Origin: Dokdonella sp.
Lineage (GTDB): Bacteria; Pseudomonadota; Gammaproteobacteria; Xanthomonadales; Rhodanobacteraceae
Direction of reading: 5' to 3'
Assembly (NCBI RefSeq): GCF_019634775.1
Contig: NZ_JAHCAS010000001.1
Location: forward strand, 1,240,001 to 1,304,000
Length of the DNA: 64,000 nt
Below are positions 1 to 7,486 of this stretch, piece after piece. A program made the position numbers and the translations under genes. Below the pieces are notes generated by a model. It did no database searches and was not told the origin of the DNA. It saw only the letters and a program-made list of their open reading frames with translations. How positions within the stretch are numbered: the first letter of the stretch is position 1; each line of letters opens with the position of its first letter.

Positions 1-358
1 GCAGCTTGCGCGGCCGCTTCGCCCTCACCACGCCTTCCAGCCATGGCAAGTCGATCCGAAGGACATTGCGGTACAGGAACAGGATCGCCGACAACGCCTG
101 GTTCTGCGTGCTCGCCGCCACGCGACCCTGCATGGCCAGTCCGCTCAGGAAGGCTTCAACCTCCGCCGCCCCCAACTCCCGAGGGTGTCGACGGCCACTG
201 GCAAGGATGAACCTGCGGATCCATCCGGTGTACGCCCTTTCGGTGTACAAGCTGTAGTGTTTGAGCCGCAATATGCGCCGAATCTCGTCGAACAGGCGCC
301 GAGCGGGCCGGTCCGCCGCACCACTTGCTACCCCCTCCGATCCATCGTGATATTCCAT
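1..358 (-). CDS. intI: Integron integrase IntI, N-terminal part (runs off left edge)
   Basis: Tyrosine recombinase that inserts and excises gene cassettes at attI/attC. 119 codons are visible from an ATG at 356-358; the catalytic domain lies outside the window. The visible part is the SAM-like core-binding domain, with the IntI-typical stretches LKHYSLYTERAYTGWIRRF, RHPRELGAAEVEAFLSGLA and AASTQNQALSAILFLYR. It is divergent from the cassette array, the standard integron arrangement. The ATG is preferred because the frame is open from it to the edge. The N-terminus carries about 20 residues more than class 1 IntI, so a later start is possible. A frameshifted, truncated copy lies at 60118-60401 in opposite orientation. 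Confidence 0.9.
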   Translation of the reverse strand, partial: MEYHDGSEGVASGAADRPARRLFDEIRRILRLKHYSLYTERAYTGWIRRFILASGRRHPRELGAAEVEAFLSGLAMQGRVAASTQNQALSAILFLYRNVLRIDLPWLEGVVRAKRPRKL

Positions 359-516
359 AACGCCCCGCATCCGTCGACAACGCAGGTACGTTCAGTGAAA
401 TCCGTCGCCCCTGGAATCGGACAAAGGATTGATTTCATGTAGGAAAATCGCTTGACGCGCACCGCGCCGATGCTGAACGATCCATGCTACACCTCGGATT
501 CGGGGTCTACTTGTAG
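359..516 (+). other. attI-like primary recombination region of the left integron
   Basis: This non-coding stretch lies between the integrase start and the first cassette, and ends at the core GTTAG (516-520) where the first cassette joins. A copy in inverted orientation at 59960-60117 matches it with about eight mismatches over 158 bp by eye, which supports calling both attI. A cassette promoter would be expected here. TTGACG at 453-458 is a possible -35, but I see no convincing -10, so no promoter is called. Confidence 0.75.
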
Positions 517-525
517 TTAGGGCCC

Positions 526-957
526 ATGAGAGTTCTTCTCGCTGCCGTGACAGTTGCCGTTGCTCTTGGCGGTTGCGCAACATTGTCGCAACCTGCGAGT
601 GAGCATCTGTCGCTGCATGTTGACTCCTACGAAGCAGGAAGCGGCGAGTTCAAACTGACGCTTCGGAACGACTCGTCGAGAGACGTGATGTTCTTGCACT
701 ACCTTGTGGCCTTCTCTGCAGATCTCCCGGCAAATCCTGTTTCCCGGCCATCCTTCCCGCCAGATGAGCCAATGATGCTTCACGACACACGCTTGGGACC
801 GGGAGAGACATTTGAGATTATTGGCACTTGCTCCAGCAGTGGCACCTGTCGCGAGGCAGGTGTACACGCTGGCATCTACGCCTGCTGGTTCAACTCCAGG
901 TGGGAGTGCAAAGAGTACTTGCGCATATGGTCGGAGACAGCGATAAATGAGCCCTAA
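526..957 (+). CDS. Cassette 1: small exported lipoprotein, unknown function
   Basis: 143-residue protein with a lipoprotein signal: hydrophobic MRVLLAAVTVAVALGG followed by the lipobox LGGC, so it is probably lipidated at Cys17 and envelope-anchored. The mature part looks like a beta-rich domain (KLTLRNDSSRDVMFLHYLVA) with several cysteines towards the C-terminus. I do not recognise the family. It is the attI-proximal cassette, the place normally best expressed in an integron. The TAA stop is the first triplet of the attC. Confidence 0.8.
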   Translation: MRVLLAAVTVAVALGGCATLSQPASEHLSLHVDSYEAGSGEFKLTLRNDSSRDVMFLHYLVAFSADLPANPVSRPSFPPDEPMMLHDTRLGPGETFEIIGTCSSSGTCREAGVHAGIYACWFNSRWECKEYLRIWSETAINEP

Positions 958-1010
958 CAATTCATTCAAGCCGACGCCGCTTCGCGGCGCGGCTTAATTC
1001 AGGCGTTAGC
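955..1010 (+). other. attC site of cassette 1 (short form)
   Basis: TAACAATTCATTCAAGCC ... GGCTTAATTCAGGCGTTAG. The outer and inner arms are complementary and the central GCCGCTTCGCGGCG forms the loop stem, for about 56 bp in total. Confidence 0.88.
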
Positions 1011-1032
1011 TGCTAGGAGCAAGGACATCGCC

Positions 1033-1704
1033 ATGTCCAGACTCATCTTCTCCCTTGCCCTTGCTGTGGCGCTTCTTCAGCCCGCTGCTGCGGCGGAGAA
1101 CCTGCTTGTATTTGTCGGAGAGAAGATCTCCGTTGAAGAGTTCACGCCGGACTTGGGTCCGGACGAGATACTCATGGATGGAGCCTTCAAGGCAAAGTAC
1201 CGCGTCATAGACGTGGTCTACGGTGAATACTCTGGACAAACAATAGAGTTTGAGGCCTACGATCACTATGGTCGCCCAGGATTTGAGCCCCACAAAAACG
1301 TCCTGCTATTCGTCTCAAAAGACGGGGGCCGCTACTTCCATCAGAAGTACCAGTACTTCCCAGTGTTCAGAACCTTGTCAGGCGTTTGGGCTGGCTGCGG
1401 GTCTCCGTACGCTTATGAGCCCGAGGTGCATCATGGCAACCTCAAGCCTCAAAAACTCGACTTTGGGAGTGACGCGTACTTCGACATCACTGGGCTAACT
1501 CGCAGAGATGTCCGCGAACGTTTTCCGCGTGCTCACTACCTCGTGAAAGATGGCCGCGCGTACTGCACGGAGGGCAATTCGGCTACCGAGCTGTTTGAGG
1601 TAAAGAAGCAAGGTGTCCTTAAGGCTCGCGGCCTGTTCAAAAGCGCAGCTAACAATTCGTTCAAGCCGAAACTGCTTCGCTCCGGCATCGGCGTGGCAGG
1701 TTAA
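1033..1704 (+). CDS. Cassette 2: exported protein reading into its attC
   Basis: 223 residues with a signal peptide (MSRLIFSLALAVALLQPAAAA). The body has two Cys pairs and a VYGEYSGQTIEFEAYDHYG segment; the fold is unrecognised. No stop occurs before the attC. The frame passes through the left arm of the site (residues AANNSFKPKLLRSG) and stops at TAA 1702-1704 inside it, so the last ~17 residues are encoded by recombination-site DNA. The ATG at 1033 is preceded by AGGAGCAAGG, a good ribosome-binding site. No clear homologue is known to me. Confidence 0.75.
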   Translation: MSRLIFSLALAVALLQPAAAAENLLVFVGEKISVEEFTPDLGPDEILMDGAFKAKYRVIDVVYGEYSGQTIEFEAYDHYGRPGFEPHKNVLLFVSKDGGRYFHQKYQYFPVFRTLSGVWAGCGSPYAYEPEVHHGNLKPQKLDFGSDAYFDITGLTRRDVRERFPRAHYLVKDGRAYCTEGNSATELFEVKKQGVLKARGLFKSAANNSFKPKLLRSGIGVAG

Positions 1705-1757
1705 GCTTGCCACGCCGCTACCTGCGCTACGCAGTTCGGCTTAACTCAGGTGTTAGC
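1650..1757 (+). other. attC site of cassette 2 (long form)
   Basis: 108 bp. It starts TAACAATTCGTTCAAGCCGA and ends TCGGCTTAACTCAGGTGTTAG, with a long inner palindrome around GGCAGGTTAAGCTTGCCACG. Near-identical copies end cassettes 5, 6, 9 and 12, the high attC uniformity typical of a resident chromosomal integron. Confidence 0.92.
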
Positions 1758-1761
1758 TTTC

Positions 1762-2157
1762 ATGGCAAACGCTCTCGCGAGAGTTCTTTGGGTCCTAGCG
1801 CTCGTTGCGCCGTCGCAGGCGATGGGCTGCGAAGTTCTCGAAAAGCTTCCACATCCTGGCACTTTCAAGAGAGTGTGCCCGAACTTTCCATGTCCGCCGA
1901 TGTATCCCAGAACTGCGGTTCGGGAGCGCTTGGAAGGTAATGTAGTCCTGAGAGTTCGAGTGGCAGCCGATGGATCGGTGCTCGGTGCTTCAATTCTCAA
2001 GGCGTCCGCCCACTCTGTGCTTGATGAGGCTGCGGTCCAATACGTTCGGGCAAGTCACTTCCCGGTCTACACTCCGCCTGGTTCCTCCGCACCAGCCTGC
2101 TACTTGGTGCGTGTGCCAATTGCGTTCCGCTTTGAGGGTTCTGTCGATAAAAGCTAA
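1762..2157 (+). CDS. Cassette 3: TonB C-terminal domain protein
   Basis: 131 residues from ATG 1762. A signal peptide (ALARVLWVLALVAPSQAMG) is followed by a TonB/TolA C-terminal fold: MYPRTAVRERLEGNVVLRVRV, AADGSVLGASILKASAHSVLDEAAVQYV and a closing VPIAFRFEG strand. There is no proline-rich stalk or long transmembrane anchor, so it is not a full energy-transducing TonB and is more likely a free periplasmic TonB-C domain. Four cysteines could form disulfides. The stop codon is the start of the attC. Confidence 0.8.
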   Translation: MANALARVLWVLALVAPSQAMGCEVLEKLPHPGTFKRVCPNFPCPPMYPRTAVRERLEGNVVLRVRVAADGSVLGASILKASAHSVLDEAAVQYVRASHFPVYTPPGSSAPACYLVRVPIAFRFEGSVDKS

Positions 2158-2240
2158 CTATGTGTTCAAGCGGACCGCGCAGGACATGGCTTCTCAATCT
2201 GGTGGTCCGCGCGTGCGCGGCCGCTTAACACGGCGTTAGA
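2155..2240 (+). other. attC site of cassette 3
   Basis: TAACTATGTGTTCAAGCGGACC ... GGCCGCTTAACACGGCGTTAG type arms, about 86 bp. The arm sequence CAAGCGGACC is different from the main attC family of the array. Confidence 0.8.
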
Positions 2241-2248
2241 CCATTGGG

Positions 2249-2716
2249 ATGAGCTCAGTGGAAAATGTGCAGCTTGCCAAGGTTGGCCCGTGGCAATTCG
2301 ATATTCCGGAGGGCTGGCGTCACAAGGACAACGAGAGCAGCGAGTCGTACTTTGAGGCGCCCGATGGAGAAAAAGGGCTGTACGTAAAGTGCATCGAGTT
2401 ACCCGATCCACAGGCCTCGCCGCAAGCTGTTGCGGAGTACGTGCAAGGCATTCACTTCAAGGCGTTCACCGAGCTCAGCGGCTCAAGGTGGACCGTGATG
2501 GGGCGTACGGTCGGAGAGCAAGAAGGCATTGTCCGGTCTGTCCTCGACCTCTACGACGCCCAAGCCAATTACCGTGTGCTTTCGCTGGTAGTTTGTGGCA
2601 AGCAACGGGCAGTTCAAATCACCGTGCACGACTACTGGTGTACCGACTATGGGGCAACTTGCAACGCTTTCGGCCCGTTGGTGGCGTCAGTCCATAACAC
2701 GCAGCCAATGGTCTAA
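2249..2716 (+). CDS. Cassette 4: hypothetical protein, possible DcrB/DUF1795-like fold
   Basis: 155 residues without a signal peptide. The start region GPWQFDIPEGWRHKDNES and the segment YFEAPDGEKGLYVKCIEL resemble proteins built around a 'PxGW' motif, such as the DcrB/DUF1795-like group; this is a weak resemblance from memory, not an assignment. Four Cys lie in the second half (VVCGKQ, YWCTDYGATCN). It has its own attC and no partner gene. Confidence 0.7.
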   Translation: MSSVENVQLAKVGPWQFDIPEGWRHKDNESSESYFEAPDGEKGLYVKCIELPDPQASPQAVAEYVQGIHFKAFTELSGSRWTVMGRTVGEQEGIVRSVLDLYDAQANYRVLSLVVCGKQRAVQITVHDYWCTDYGATCNAFGPLVASVHNTQPMV

Positions 2717-2781
2717 CAACTCGGTCAAGCGGACCGTCGTCCCGCTACGCGGTCCGTCGGCCGCTTACCTCGGGCGTTAGC
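2714..2781 (+). other. attC site of cassette 4 (short form)
   Basis: TAACAACTCGGTCAAGCGGACC ... GGCCGCTTACCTCGGGCGTTAG, about 68 bp with complementary arms. Confidence 0.82.
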
Positions 2782-2800
2782 CCTCTTATCGAGATTCCAC

Positions 2801-3589
2801 ATGATTCGTTACATTCTTGCCATGACTCTCGCTTTTGGTTGCCTTGCGGCTTCTGCTGATGAGTCTTTGCCAAAAGAGCTACCGCCAGACCAAGAATCTG
2901 CCGCACTACAGGCGGCTGAAACCACCGGTTTGACCATTTACCGGCACGATCAGGCCGCTGCCGTTGCTACGGATGCCGCCCTTAAGCTACGTCAGTTCAA
3001 GAAGGACAAGCGCGTTAAGGGGTGGATCACCGAGGAGCATCAAGATCAAATTGTCGTCACCTTCATTGATCAAACACCAGCCGCCCTTTATCGGACTGTC
3101 GTTTCAAAAGATGGCGCTGCTGGCCCGGTAGCGGCAATGGAAACACCGGCTCCGCTTACCCTCTACGAGGCCGGCGCCGCAACTGCTCGCGCAGCCGCCT
3201 TGGCCTCCAAGTTTCAACCCTGTTCGGAGAACTACAACCCTGTGGTGCTGCCGACTACCGATTCTGGCAGCTGGGTTGTTTACCTGATTCCTGGAACAAC
3301 CAAGAACAATGTTGTTCCAATAGGCGGCACCTATCGCGTCGCAGTAAGCGGCTCAAACGTCGTCTCGCAACGCGGCTTTACTCGCACCTGCATTGCATTG
3401 CAAACCGATCCACGTGCGGCAGGCCTCATGATTACTCACCTGCTAGATCCGATCCCCACAGAAGCTCATGTGTTCTGGAGCATCTGGGCCAAGAAACCTC
3501 TGTACGTTGCAACCCCGCCAAATGGAACCATCTGGGTCGTTGAGGGCAACAAGATCCGGCTGGTTGAGCGTAAGGCGGCAGAGGGCTAA
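2801..3589 (+). CDS. Cassette 5: exported protein of unknown function
   Basis: 262 residues with an N-terminal signal peptide (MIRYILAMTLAFGCLAASA). The remainder looks soluble and periplasmic: an Ala-rich helical region (residues 30-65), a VKGWITEEHQDQIVVTFIDQ segment, and a C-terminal domain with two Cys and WVVYLIPGTTKNN and GGTYRVAVSGSNVV strands. I do not recognise the family. It is the largest unknown cassette in this array. The stop codon overlaps the attC. Confidence 0.78.
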   Translation: MIRYILAMTLAFGCLAASADESLPKELPPDQESAALQAAETTGLTIYRHDQAAAVATDAALKLRQFKKDKRVKGWITEEHQDQIVVTFIDQTPAALYRTVVSKDGAAGPVAAMETPAPLTLYEAGAATARAAALASKFQPCSENYNPVVLPTTDSGSWVVYLIPGTTKNNVVPIGGTYRVAVSGSNVVSQRGFTRTCIALQTDPRAAGLMITHLLDPIPTEAHVFWSIWAKKPLYVATPPNGTIWVVEGNKIRLVERKAAEG

Positions 3590-3694
3590 CAATTCGTTCA
3601 AGCCGAAACTACTTCGCTCCGGCATCGGCGTGGCAGGTTAAGCTTGCCACGCCGCTACCTGCGCTACGCAGTTCGGCTTAACTCAGGTGTTAGG
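3587..3694 (+). other. attC site of cassette 5 (long form)
   Basis: 108 bp copy of the main attC family, with arms TAACAATTCGTTCAAGCCGA and TCGGCTTAACTCAGGTGTTAG. Confidence 0.92.
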
Positions 3695-3699
3695 CATCT

Positions 3700-4170
3700 G
3701 TGACAGAGAATCGCGTCCGCATAGTCTTACCAGAGCCGCATTACACGCTCTTCGACGCTAATCGCAACGACCTGCCAGAGGTCATTGTGGTCAATGACTC
3801 GCTCCTGACCTTCCGACACACCGAAATCTTCCCCTGGCACCTCGAGGTCAACATTCAGGCCCAGGACCTTGCTGAGGAAGGCATGCCTACCCCAGAAGAA
3901 AGCAAGCTTCTCTTCGAGATCGGCGACCGAATTGAGTCGGCCATTGAGGGGAACAACGCACTGTTCCTTGCACGTAGTACTTGGAATGGTCTCAGGCAAT
4001 TGTCATTCCGCGTGCACAACCCAGAACTGGCCAATGACGCCCTGCAAGGACTCCTGGCAGAAAAGCCGCACACTCGGTTCTGGGAATTTCGCATGCACCA
4101 TGACCCGGACTGGCATGACGCTGGCTACATCTTCAAGCTATTCCCGCTAGCAAGTGGAGCAGATGCCTAA
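3700..4170 (+). CDS. Cassette 6: DUF695/RraB-like small protein
   Basis: 156 residues starting at GTG 3700, six bases after the cassette core. It is acidic and soluble. The pattern of a ferredoxin-like alpha/beta repeat ending in FRMHHDPDWHDAGYIFKLF is like DUF695 and RraB-related proteins, which finish with a DPxW motif before the last strand. The middle contains IGDRIESAIEGNNALFLARST. A role in RNA degradation control would be only a guess from the RraB similarity. It overlaps the attC by the stop codon. Confidence 0.65.
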   Translation: MTENRVRIVLPEPHYTLFDANRNDLPEVIVVNDSLLTFRHTEIFPWHLEVNIQAQDLAEEGMPTPEESKLLFEIGDRIESAIEGNNALFLARSTWNGLRQLSFRVHNPELANDALQGLLAEKPHTRFWEFRMHHDPDWHDAGYIFKLFPLASGADA

Positions 4171-4275
4171 CAATTCGTTCAAGCCGAAACTGCTTCGCTC
4201 CGGCATCGGCGTGGCAGGTTAAGCTTGCCACGCCGCTACCTGCGCTACGCAGTTCGGCTTAACTCAGGTGTTAGA
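4168..4275 (+). other. attC site of cassette 6 (long form)
   Basis: 108 bp, indistinguishable by eye from the attC of cassette 5. Confidence 0.92.
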
Positions 4276-4282
4276 GGTAAAA

Positions 4283-4669
4283 ATGAGACATTTCCCGCTC
4301 TCAATCATTGCACTCCTGGCATCGCTCGCCGTCGGCAACGCTTCCGCCGCCGAGCCTGCGACTAGCCCCTTAGTAGGCCGCTGGGTGCTTTGCGAAGACC
4401 CGGACGGCAGCCCAAAGGACTCTCTGGAGTTTTTCGCGGAGGGGTATGGGTTCAACCGCCGGCCCAACGCCCCTATGTCACCGTTCTTGTACAAAGAGGC
4501 GGCAGGCCAGCTACTTCTTATGGTCAACGCTCGCGGCAACCTCCTCAATATTTACCTCGGCGTGCCGGAAGACCACAGCCGCCTGACACTCAAGAGTGAG
4601 CGCACCGGCAATGAAGCGTCTTATGTGCGGGCGGGCGAAGAGCAAGAGCGCGGCTGCACAATCAAGTAG
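4283..4669 (+). CDS. Cassette 7: small exported protein
   Basis: 128 residues from ATG 4283. A signal peptide (MRHFPLSIIALLASLAVGNASA) is followed by a short beta-rich domain with the motif LVGRWVLCEDPDGSPKDSLEF. 'GxWxxxxD' starts of this kind are found in small lipocalin-like periplasmic proteins, so that fold is possible but unproven. Two cysteines lie far apart and may pair. Confidence 0.75.
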   Translation: MRHFPLSIIALLASLAVGNASAAEPATSPLVGRWVLCEDPDGSPKDSLEFFAEGYGFNRRPNAPMSPFLYKEAAGQLLLMVNARGNLLNIYLGVPEDHSRLTLKSERTGNEASYVRAGEEQERGCTIK

Positions 4670-4678
4670 CTTTACCTC

Positions 4679-4786
4679 TAACAATTCGTTCAAGCCGAAA
4701 TTGCTTCGTGGCACCGGCTGCGTGCTTACGCTACGCTAGCACGCAGCCGGTGCCACTACGCAATTCGGCTTAACTCAGGTGTTAGG
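4679..4786 (+). other. attC site of cassette 7, with a variant central palindrome
   Basis: The main-family arms (TAACAATTCGTTCAAGCCGA / TCGGCTTAACTCAGGTGTTAG) enclose a different inner stem, GGCACCGGCTGCGTGCTTACG and its complement. Close relatives end two cassettes of the right-hand array (56570-56677 and 58717-58824). Confidence 0.9.
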
Positions 4787-4807
4787 TGCCATTGGGGAGC
4801 ACGCCGC

Positions 4808-5332
4808 ATGTCATGGATTTGGTTATTCGTTCTCGTGTTGGTCGTCTTCGTCGTTCTGGCTGCGCTCAAAGGCAAGACTGGCGGCTCAGGCGCCATCGGA
4901 TTTCCGTACCAACTCGGCAAACCGCTCTTCTCGGCCGCAGAGCGTTCGTTCCTCGGCGTCCTGGATCAGGCCGTTGGTCCAGAGCACCGGGTCTTTGGCA
5001 AGGTGCGAGTGGCGGATATCGCCGCGGTCAAATCGGGCTTGGGCAATTCTGCTCGCCAAGGCGCGCTCAATCGTATTGCCGCCAAACACTTTGACTTTGT
5101 CGTTTGCCGCTCCGGCGATCTGTCGGTCATTTGCGCCGTTGAGCTCAATGACAAGTCGCACACTAGCCGCAAAGCGCAGTCCCGCGACGAGCTGCTGGCC
5201 AATGTGTGCCGCGCCATCGGCCTGCCGCTTCTCACCGTTCCGGCCAAGGCTGCATACTCGCTGCAAGATGTAAGGGCTCAGTTTCTGGCGTCGGTGGAGC
5301 CCGCACCCGTTGGTGTCAGGGTTGGCACCTAA
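4808..5332 (+). CDS. Cassette 8: membrane-anchored DUF2726 protein (nuclease-like); duplicate of 55650-56174
   Basis: 174 residues with one N-terminal transmembrane helix (WLFVLVLVVFVVLAAL) and a cytoplasmic DUF2726 domain: FPYQLGKPLFSAAERSFLGVL, VFGKVRVADI, DFVVCRSGDLSVICAVELND and the C-terminal IGLPLLTVPAKAAYS. The D..VELxD/xK layout fits the restriction-endonuclease-like fold proposed for DUF2726, but no substrate is known. The whole cassette, attC included, appears unchanged and inverted in the right-hand array. Confidence 0.85.
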   Translation: MSWIWLFVLVLVVFVVLAALKGKTGGSGAIGFPYQLGKPLFSAAERSFLGVLDQAVGPEHRVFGKVRVADIAAVKSGLGNSARQGALNRIAAKHFDFVVCRSGDLSVICAVELNDKSHTSRKAQSRDELLANVCRAIGLPLLTVPAKAAYSLQDVRAQFLASVEPAPVGVRVGT

Positions 5333-5437
5333 CAATGCGTTCAAGCCGAACCCGCTTCGTTACGCGAACCACATGGCAAAAAAAGCTTGCCATGTGGTTC
5401 GCTCCACTACGCAGGTCGGCTTAACTTAGGTGTTAGA
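5330..5437 (+). other. attC site of cassette 8
   Basis: TAACAATGCGTTCAAGCCGA ... TCGGCTTAACTTAGGTGTTAG with a central CCACATGGCAAAAAAAGCTT palindrome. The attC at 55545-55652 reads the same on the other strand. Confidence 0.92.
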
Positions 5438-5443
5438 CCAATC

Positions 5444-5917
5444 ATGGGAATTTTCATGCAACTTGTAAAACCAGCAATGGCATTAGCCATGTTACTAACC
5501 AGCACCACCGCGTTTGCTGGCGAGCACTCCGAGCGCCTATCAAAGTGCCTCATGGCGTCAACCACTGAAGAGGACAAGACCGCTCTCGTGCGTTGGATCT
5601 TTGGCGCCATATCCCGCTACCCTGAAGTCTCTGACATCGCCAATCTGTCACCTCAGACCTGGGATGAAATAACAAAAAGCAGCGCGCATGTACTCCAAAA
5701 GCTTATTGCGGACAAATGTGCAAGCGAGTCCCGAGACGCAATCCTCAACGAGGGCATGTCGGGCTACAAGAGCGCGTTCGAGACACTTGGCTCAACCGCT
5801 GTCGGCGGACTCATGTCTGATCCGGCCGTTGTGAAGGCATTCGCTGATCTTGAAACTCATATGAGCGAAGAAAAAATCATGAAAGCGCTCATGACCGGAA
5901 CATCTCAAGGCGAGTGA
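5444..5917 (+). CDS. Cassette 9: small exported helical protein
   Basis: 157 residues from ATG 5444, or 153 from ATG 5456. A signal peptide (QLVKPAMALAMLLTSTTAFAG) is followed by an all-helical mature domain with two Cys (SKCLMAS, ADKCASES) that could form a disulfide. The family is not recognised. The stop is six bases before the attC. Confidence 0.75.
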   Translation: MGIFMQLVKPAMALAMLLTSTTAFAGEHSERLSKCLMASTTEEDKTALVRWIFGAISRYPEVSDIANLSPQTWDEITKSSAHVLQKLIADKCASESRDAILNEGMSGYKSAFETLGSTAVGGLMSDPAVVKAFADLETHMSEEKIMKALMTGTSQGE

Positions 5918-5923
5918 TTGGTC

Positions 5924-6031
5924 TAACAATTCGTTCAAGCCGAAACTGCTTCGCTCCGGCATCGGCGTGGCAGGTTAAGCTTGCCACACCGCTACCTGCG
6001 CTACGCAGTTCGGCTTAACTCAGGTGTTAGC
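5924..6031 (+). other. attC site of cassette 9 (long form)
   Basis: 108 bp main-family site, differing by single bases (CCACACCG instead of CCACGCCG) from those of cassettes 2, 5 and 6. Confidence 0.92.
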
Positions 6032-6035
6032 CGCT

Positions 6036-6338
6036 ATGCAGACGTACCCGCTCCATGACGCCGAGAATCGACTCTTCGCCTTCGAAGTGTCGAATCTCAC
6101 GCTTGGACGGCGTGGGTTGTGCCGAATCGTCGAGACCATTCCGGGCGCCTCTCTTGTGCGGCGCCCGAAGGCGTTCTCGTGGCTGCGGGAAGACTCGTTC
6201 TGCGAGTGTCTGGTCGATGGGGAGCTATTCGAGGCCGAGGAGCCTTTCGGAGACAACAGCCGTTACTGGGTGGGGCCGCATCCGCCGCGGTGGATTGCGC
6301 AAACGGAGAGGGTGCATGACGCATTTCAGCGCTGGTAG
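6036..6338 (+). CDS. Cassette 10: hypothetical cytoplasmic protein
   Basis: 100 residues, ATG only five bases after the cassette core, so it is nearly leaderless within the cassette and has no strong Shine-Dalgarno. It is Trp- and Pro-rich at the C-terminus (RYWVGPHPPRWIAQTERVHDAF), which gives it the look of a small immunity-like or binding protein. The family is not recognised. Confidence 0.65.
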   Translation: MQTYPLHDAENRLFAFEVSNLTLGRRGLCRIVETIPGASLVRRPKAFSWLREDSFCECLVDGELFEAEEPFGDNSRYWVGPHPPRWIAQTERVHDAFQRW

Positions 6339-6344
6339 TGCGGC

Positions 6345-6463
6345 TAACTATGCACTCCACCGGTCCTATTCCGCGCCGTGGCGCGCGCGTCCGTCGCACT
6401 CAAAAGCTTGCGCCTGCCGCGCGCGGCGAGCTCTGCCTGCGGCCGGTGAGCTCAATCGTTAGC
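6345..6463 (+). other. attC site of cassette 10 (divergent type)
   Basis: About 119 bp, from TAACTATGCACTCCACCGG to CCGGTGAGCTCAATCGTTAG, with a GC-rich central palindrome around GCGCGCGTCC...GCGCGCGGCG. Its arms differ from the main family, so this cassette probably came from another integron. Confidence 0.75.
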
Positions 6464-6480
6464 TCAGCAAGGAGATCCAC

Positions 6481-6912
6481 ATGGGGTTGTTTGACATCTT
6501 TCGTAAGAAGCCAAAGAGCGTACTAGACGCGCTCAATGAGAACCCTCTGTTCAAGCAGCAGAAAGAACTCTATGAAGCCATGAGCCTCATGTGCCAGGAC
6601 GGCGTTGATGCTGATGAAATGCCAAATGGGTACGGCGAATTTGGTATGACGCCATCCAACCCGATTCCTTGCAAGACTGTATTCGGCAGCACGTCATATC
6701 TCGCACGACTGCGCGCCCCTGACGGTGCAAAGGTTGTTTATGACCGTATTGGCTCGTTCGGTTCAGATGTAACCCCGCACCCCGTTGATGGATACGAAAT
6801 TTCGCATCCCGATGGGCAAAAACTTGCGACCATTTACATATCACCTTATCAGCAACGTATTTCTCGTCGTGCCCCAAAAGGGTTCAACCTTGTTGATACG
6901 CCGCTGAGCTAA
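6481..6912 (+). CDS. Cassette 11: hypothetical protein
   Basis: 143 residues, well placed behind AGGAGATCCAC. It starts MGLFDIFRKKPKSVLDALNEN, an amphipathic basic opening typical of cytoplasmic 'GLFDxF' small proteins. The middle GYGEFGMTPSNPIPCKTVFGS and the C-terminal beta-rich part (GAKVVYDRIGSFGSD) are reminiscent of small toxin/immunity-cassette proteins, but no family is recognised. Confidence 0.72.
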   Translation: MGLFDIFRKKPKSVLDALNENPLFKQQKELYEAMSLMCQDGVDADEMPNGYGEFGMTPSNPIPCKTVFGSTSYLARLRAPDGAKVVYDRIGSFGSDVTPHPVDGYEISHPDGQKLATIYISPYQQRISRRAPKGFNLVDTPLS

Positions 6913-6977
6913 CAATTCATTCAAGCCGACCGGCAACCCGCTGCGCGGGCTGCCAGCGGCTTAATTCAAGCGTTAGG
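6910..6977 (+). other. attC site of cassette 11 (short form)
   Basis: TAACAATTCATTCAAGCCGACC ... GCGGCTTAATTCAAGCGTTAG, about 68 bp. Confidence 0.88.
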
Positions 6978-6991
6978 CCACACACCATGCC

Positions 6992-7363
6992 ATGTCGTAC
7001 ATCAACCATCTAATCAAGGGCGTCCCATACAGCCGCAACAAGAGTCGCGGCAATCTTGGCGCTGCGGATCAATGGTCGGAGCAGGTAAAGCTCCAGACCA
7101 CGCACCTTCCGCGCGTAAAAGAGGCATGTGCGCTTAAAGTCACATTCCTACTCCCGCCCGACAAGTTCCCGGCGGACTTTCCACATGGCCCGGACCTGGA
7201 TAACTTGCTCAAGCGGTTCATGGACGCCCTAAATGGCACAATCTTCGCTGACACACCCGGCGGAGATTCCTGTGTGGTCATGCTCACGGTCATGAAAACC
7301 AAGGTTTCTTCGCCTGCTGAGGCCGGTGCTCACCTTGAGGTTCTCCCCGTCAGTGTGGCCTAA
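6992..7363 (+). CDS. Cassette 12: RusA-like Holliday-junction resolvase family protein
   Basis: 123 residues. The core matches the RusA endonuclease pattern: an N-terminal GVPYSRNKSRG strand, a central beta strand with PP (VTFLLPPDKF), the acidic motif GPDLDNLLKRFMDALNG and a later FADTPGGDS segment before a closing VMLTVMKTK strand. In RusA the DxDN aspartates bind the metal ion; both are present. The usual 'DD' after the helix is replaced by ADTPGGD, so activity is uncertain. No other phage genes surround it. Confidence 0.65.
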   Translation: MSYINHLIKGVPYSRNKSRGNLGAADQWSEQVKLQTTHLPRVKEACALKVTFLLPPDKFPADFPHGPDLDNLLKRFMDALNGTIFADTPGGDSCVVMLTVMKTKVSSPAEAGAHLEVLPVSVA

Positions 7364-7468
7364 CAATTCGTTCAAGCCGAAACTGCTTCGCTCCGGCAAC
7401 GGCGTGGCAGGTTAAGCTTGCCACGCCGTTACCTGCGCTACGCAGTTCGGCTTAAATCAGGTGTTAGG
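7361..7468 (+). other. attC site of cassette 12 (long form)
   Basis: 108 bp main-family site with TCCGGCAACGGCG in the central stem. Confidence 0.92.
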
Positions 7469-7486
7469 CGGCACAGGGAAGATTCT

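Noticed and set aside
453..482. Cassette promoter with TTGACG -35 in attI
   Set aside because: No acceptable -10 hexamer is seen 16-18 bp downstream.
955..7468. Regularly spaced near-identical palindromes as a CRISPR array
   Set aside because: The repeats are ~108-bp attC sites with GTTAG cores separated by whole genes, not 25-40-bp repeats with uniform spacers; no cas genes are present.
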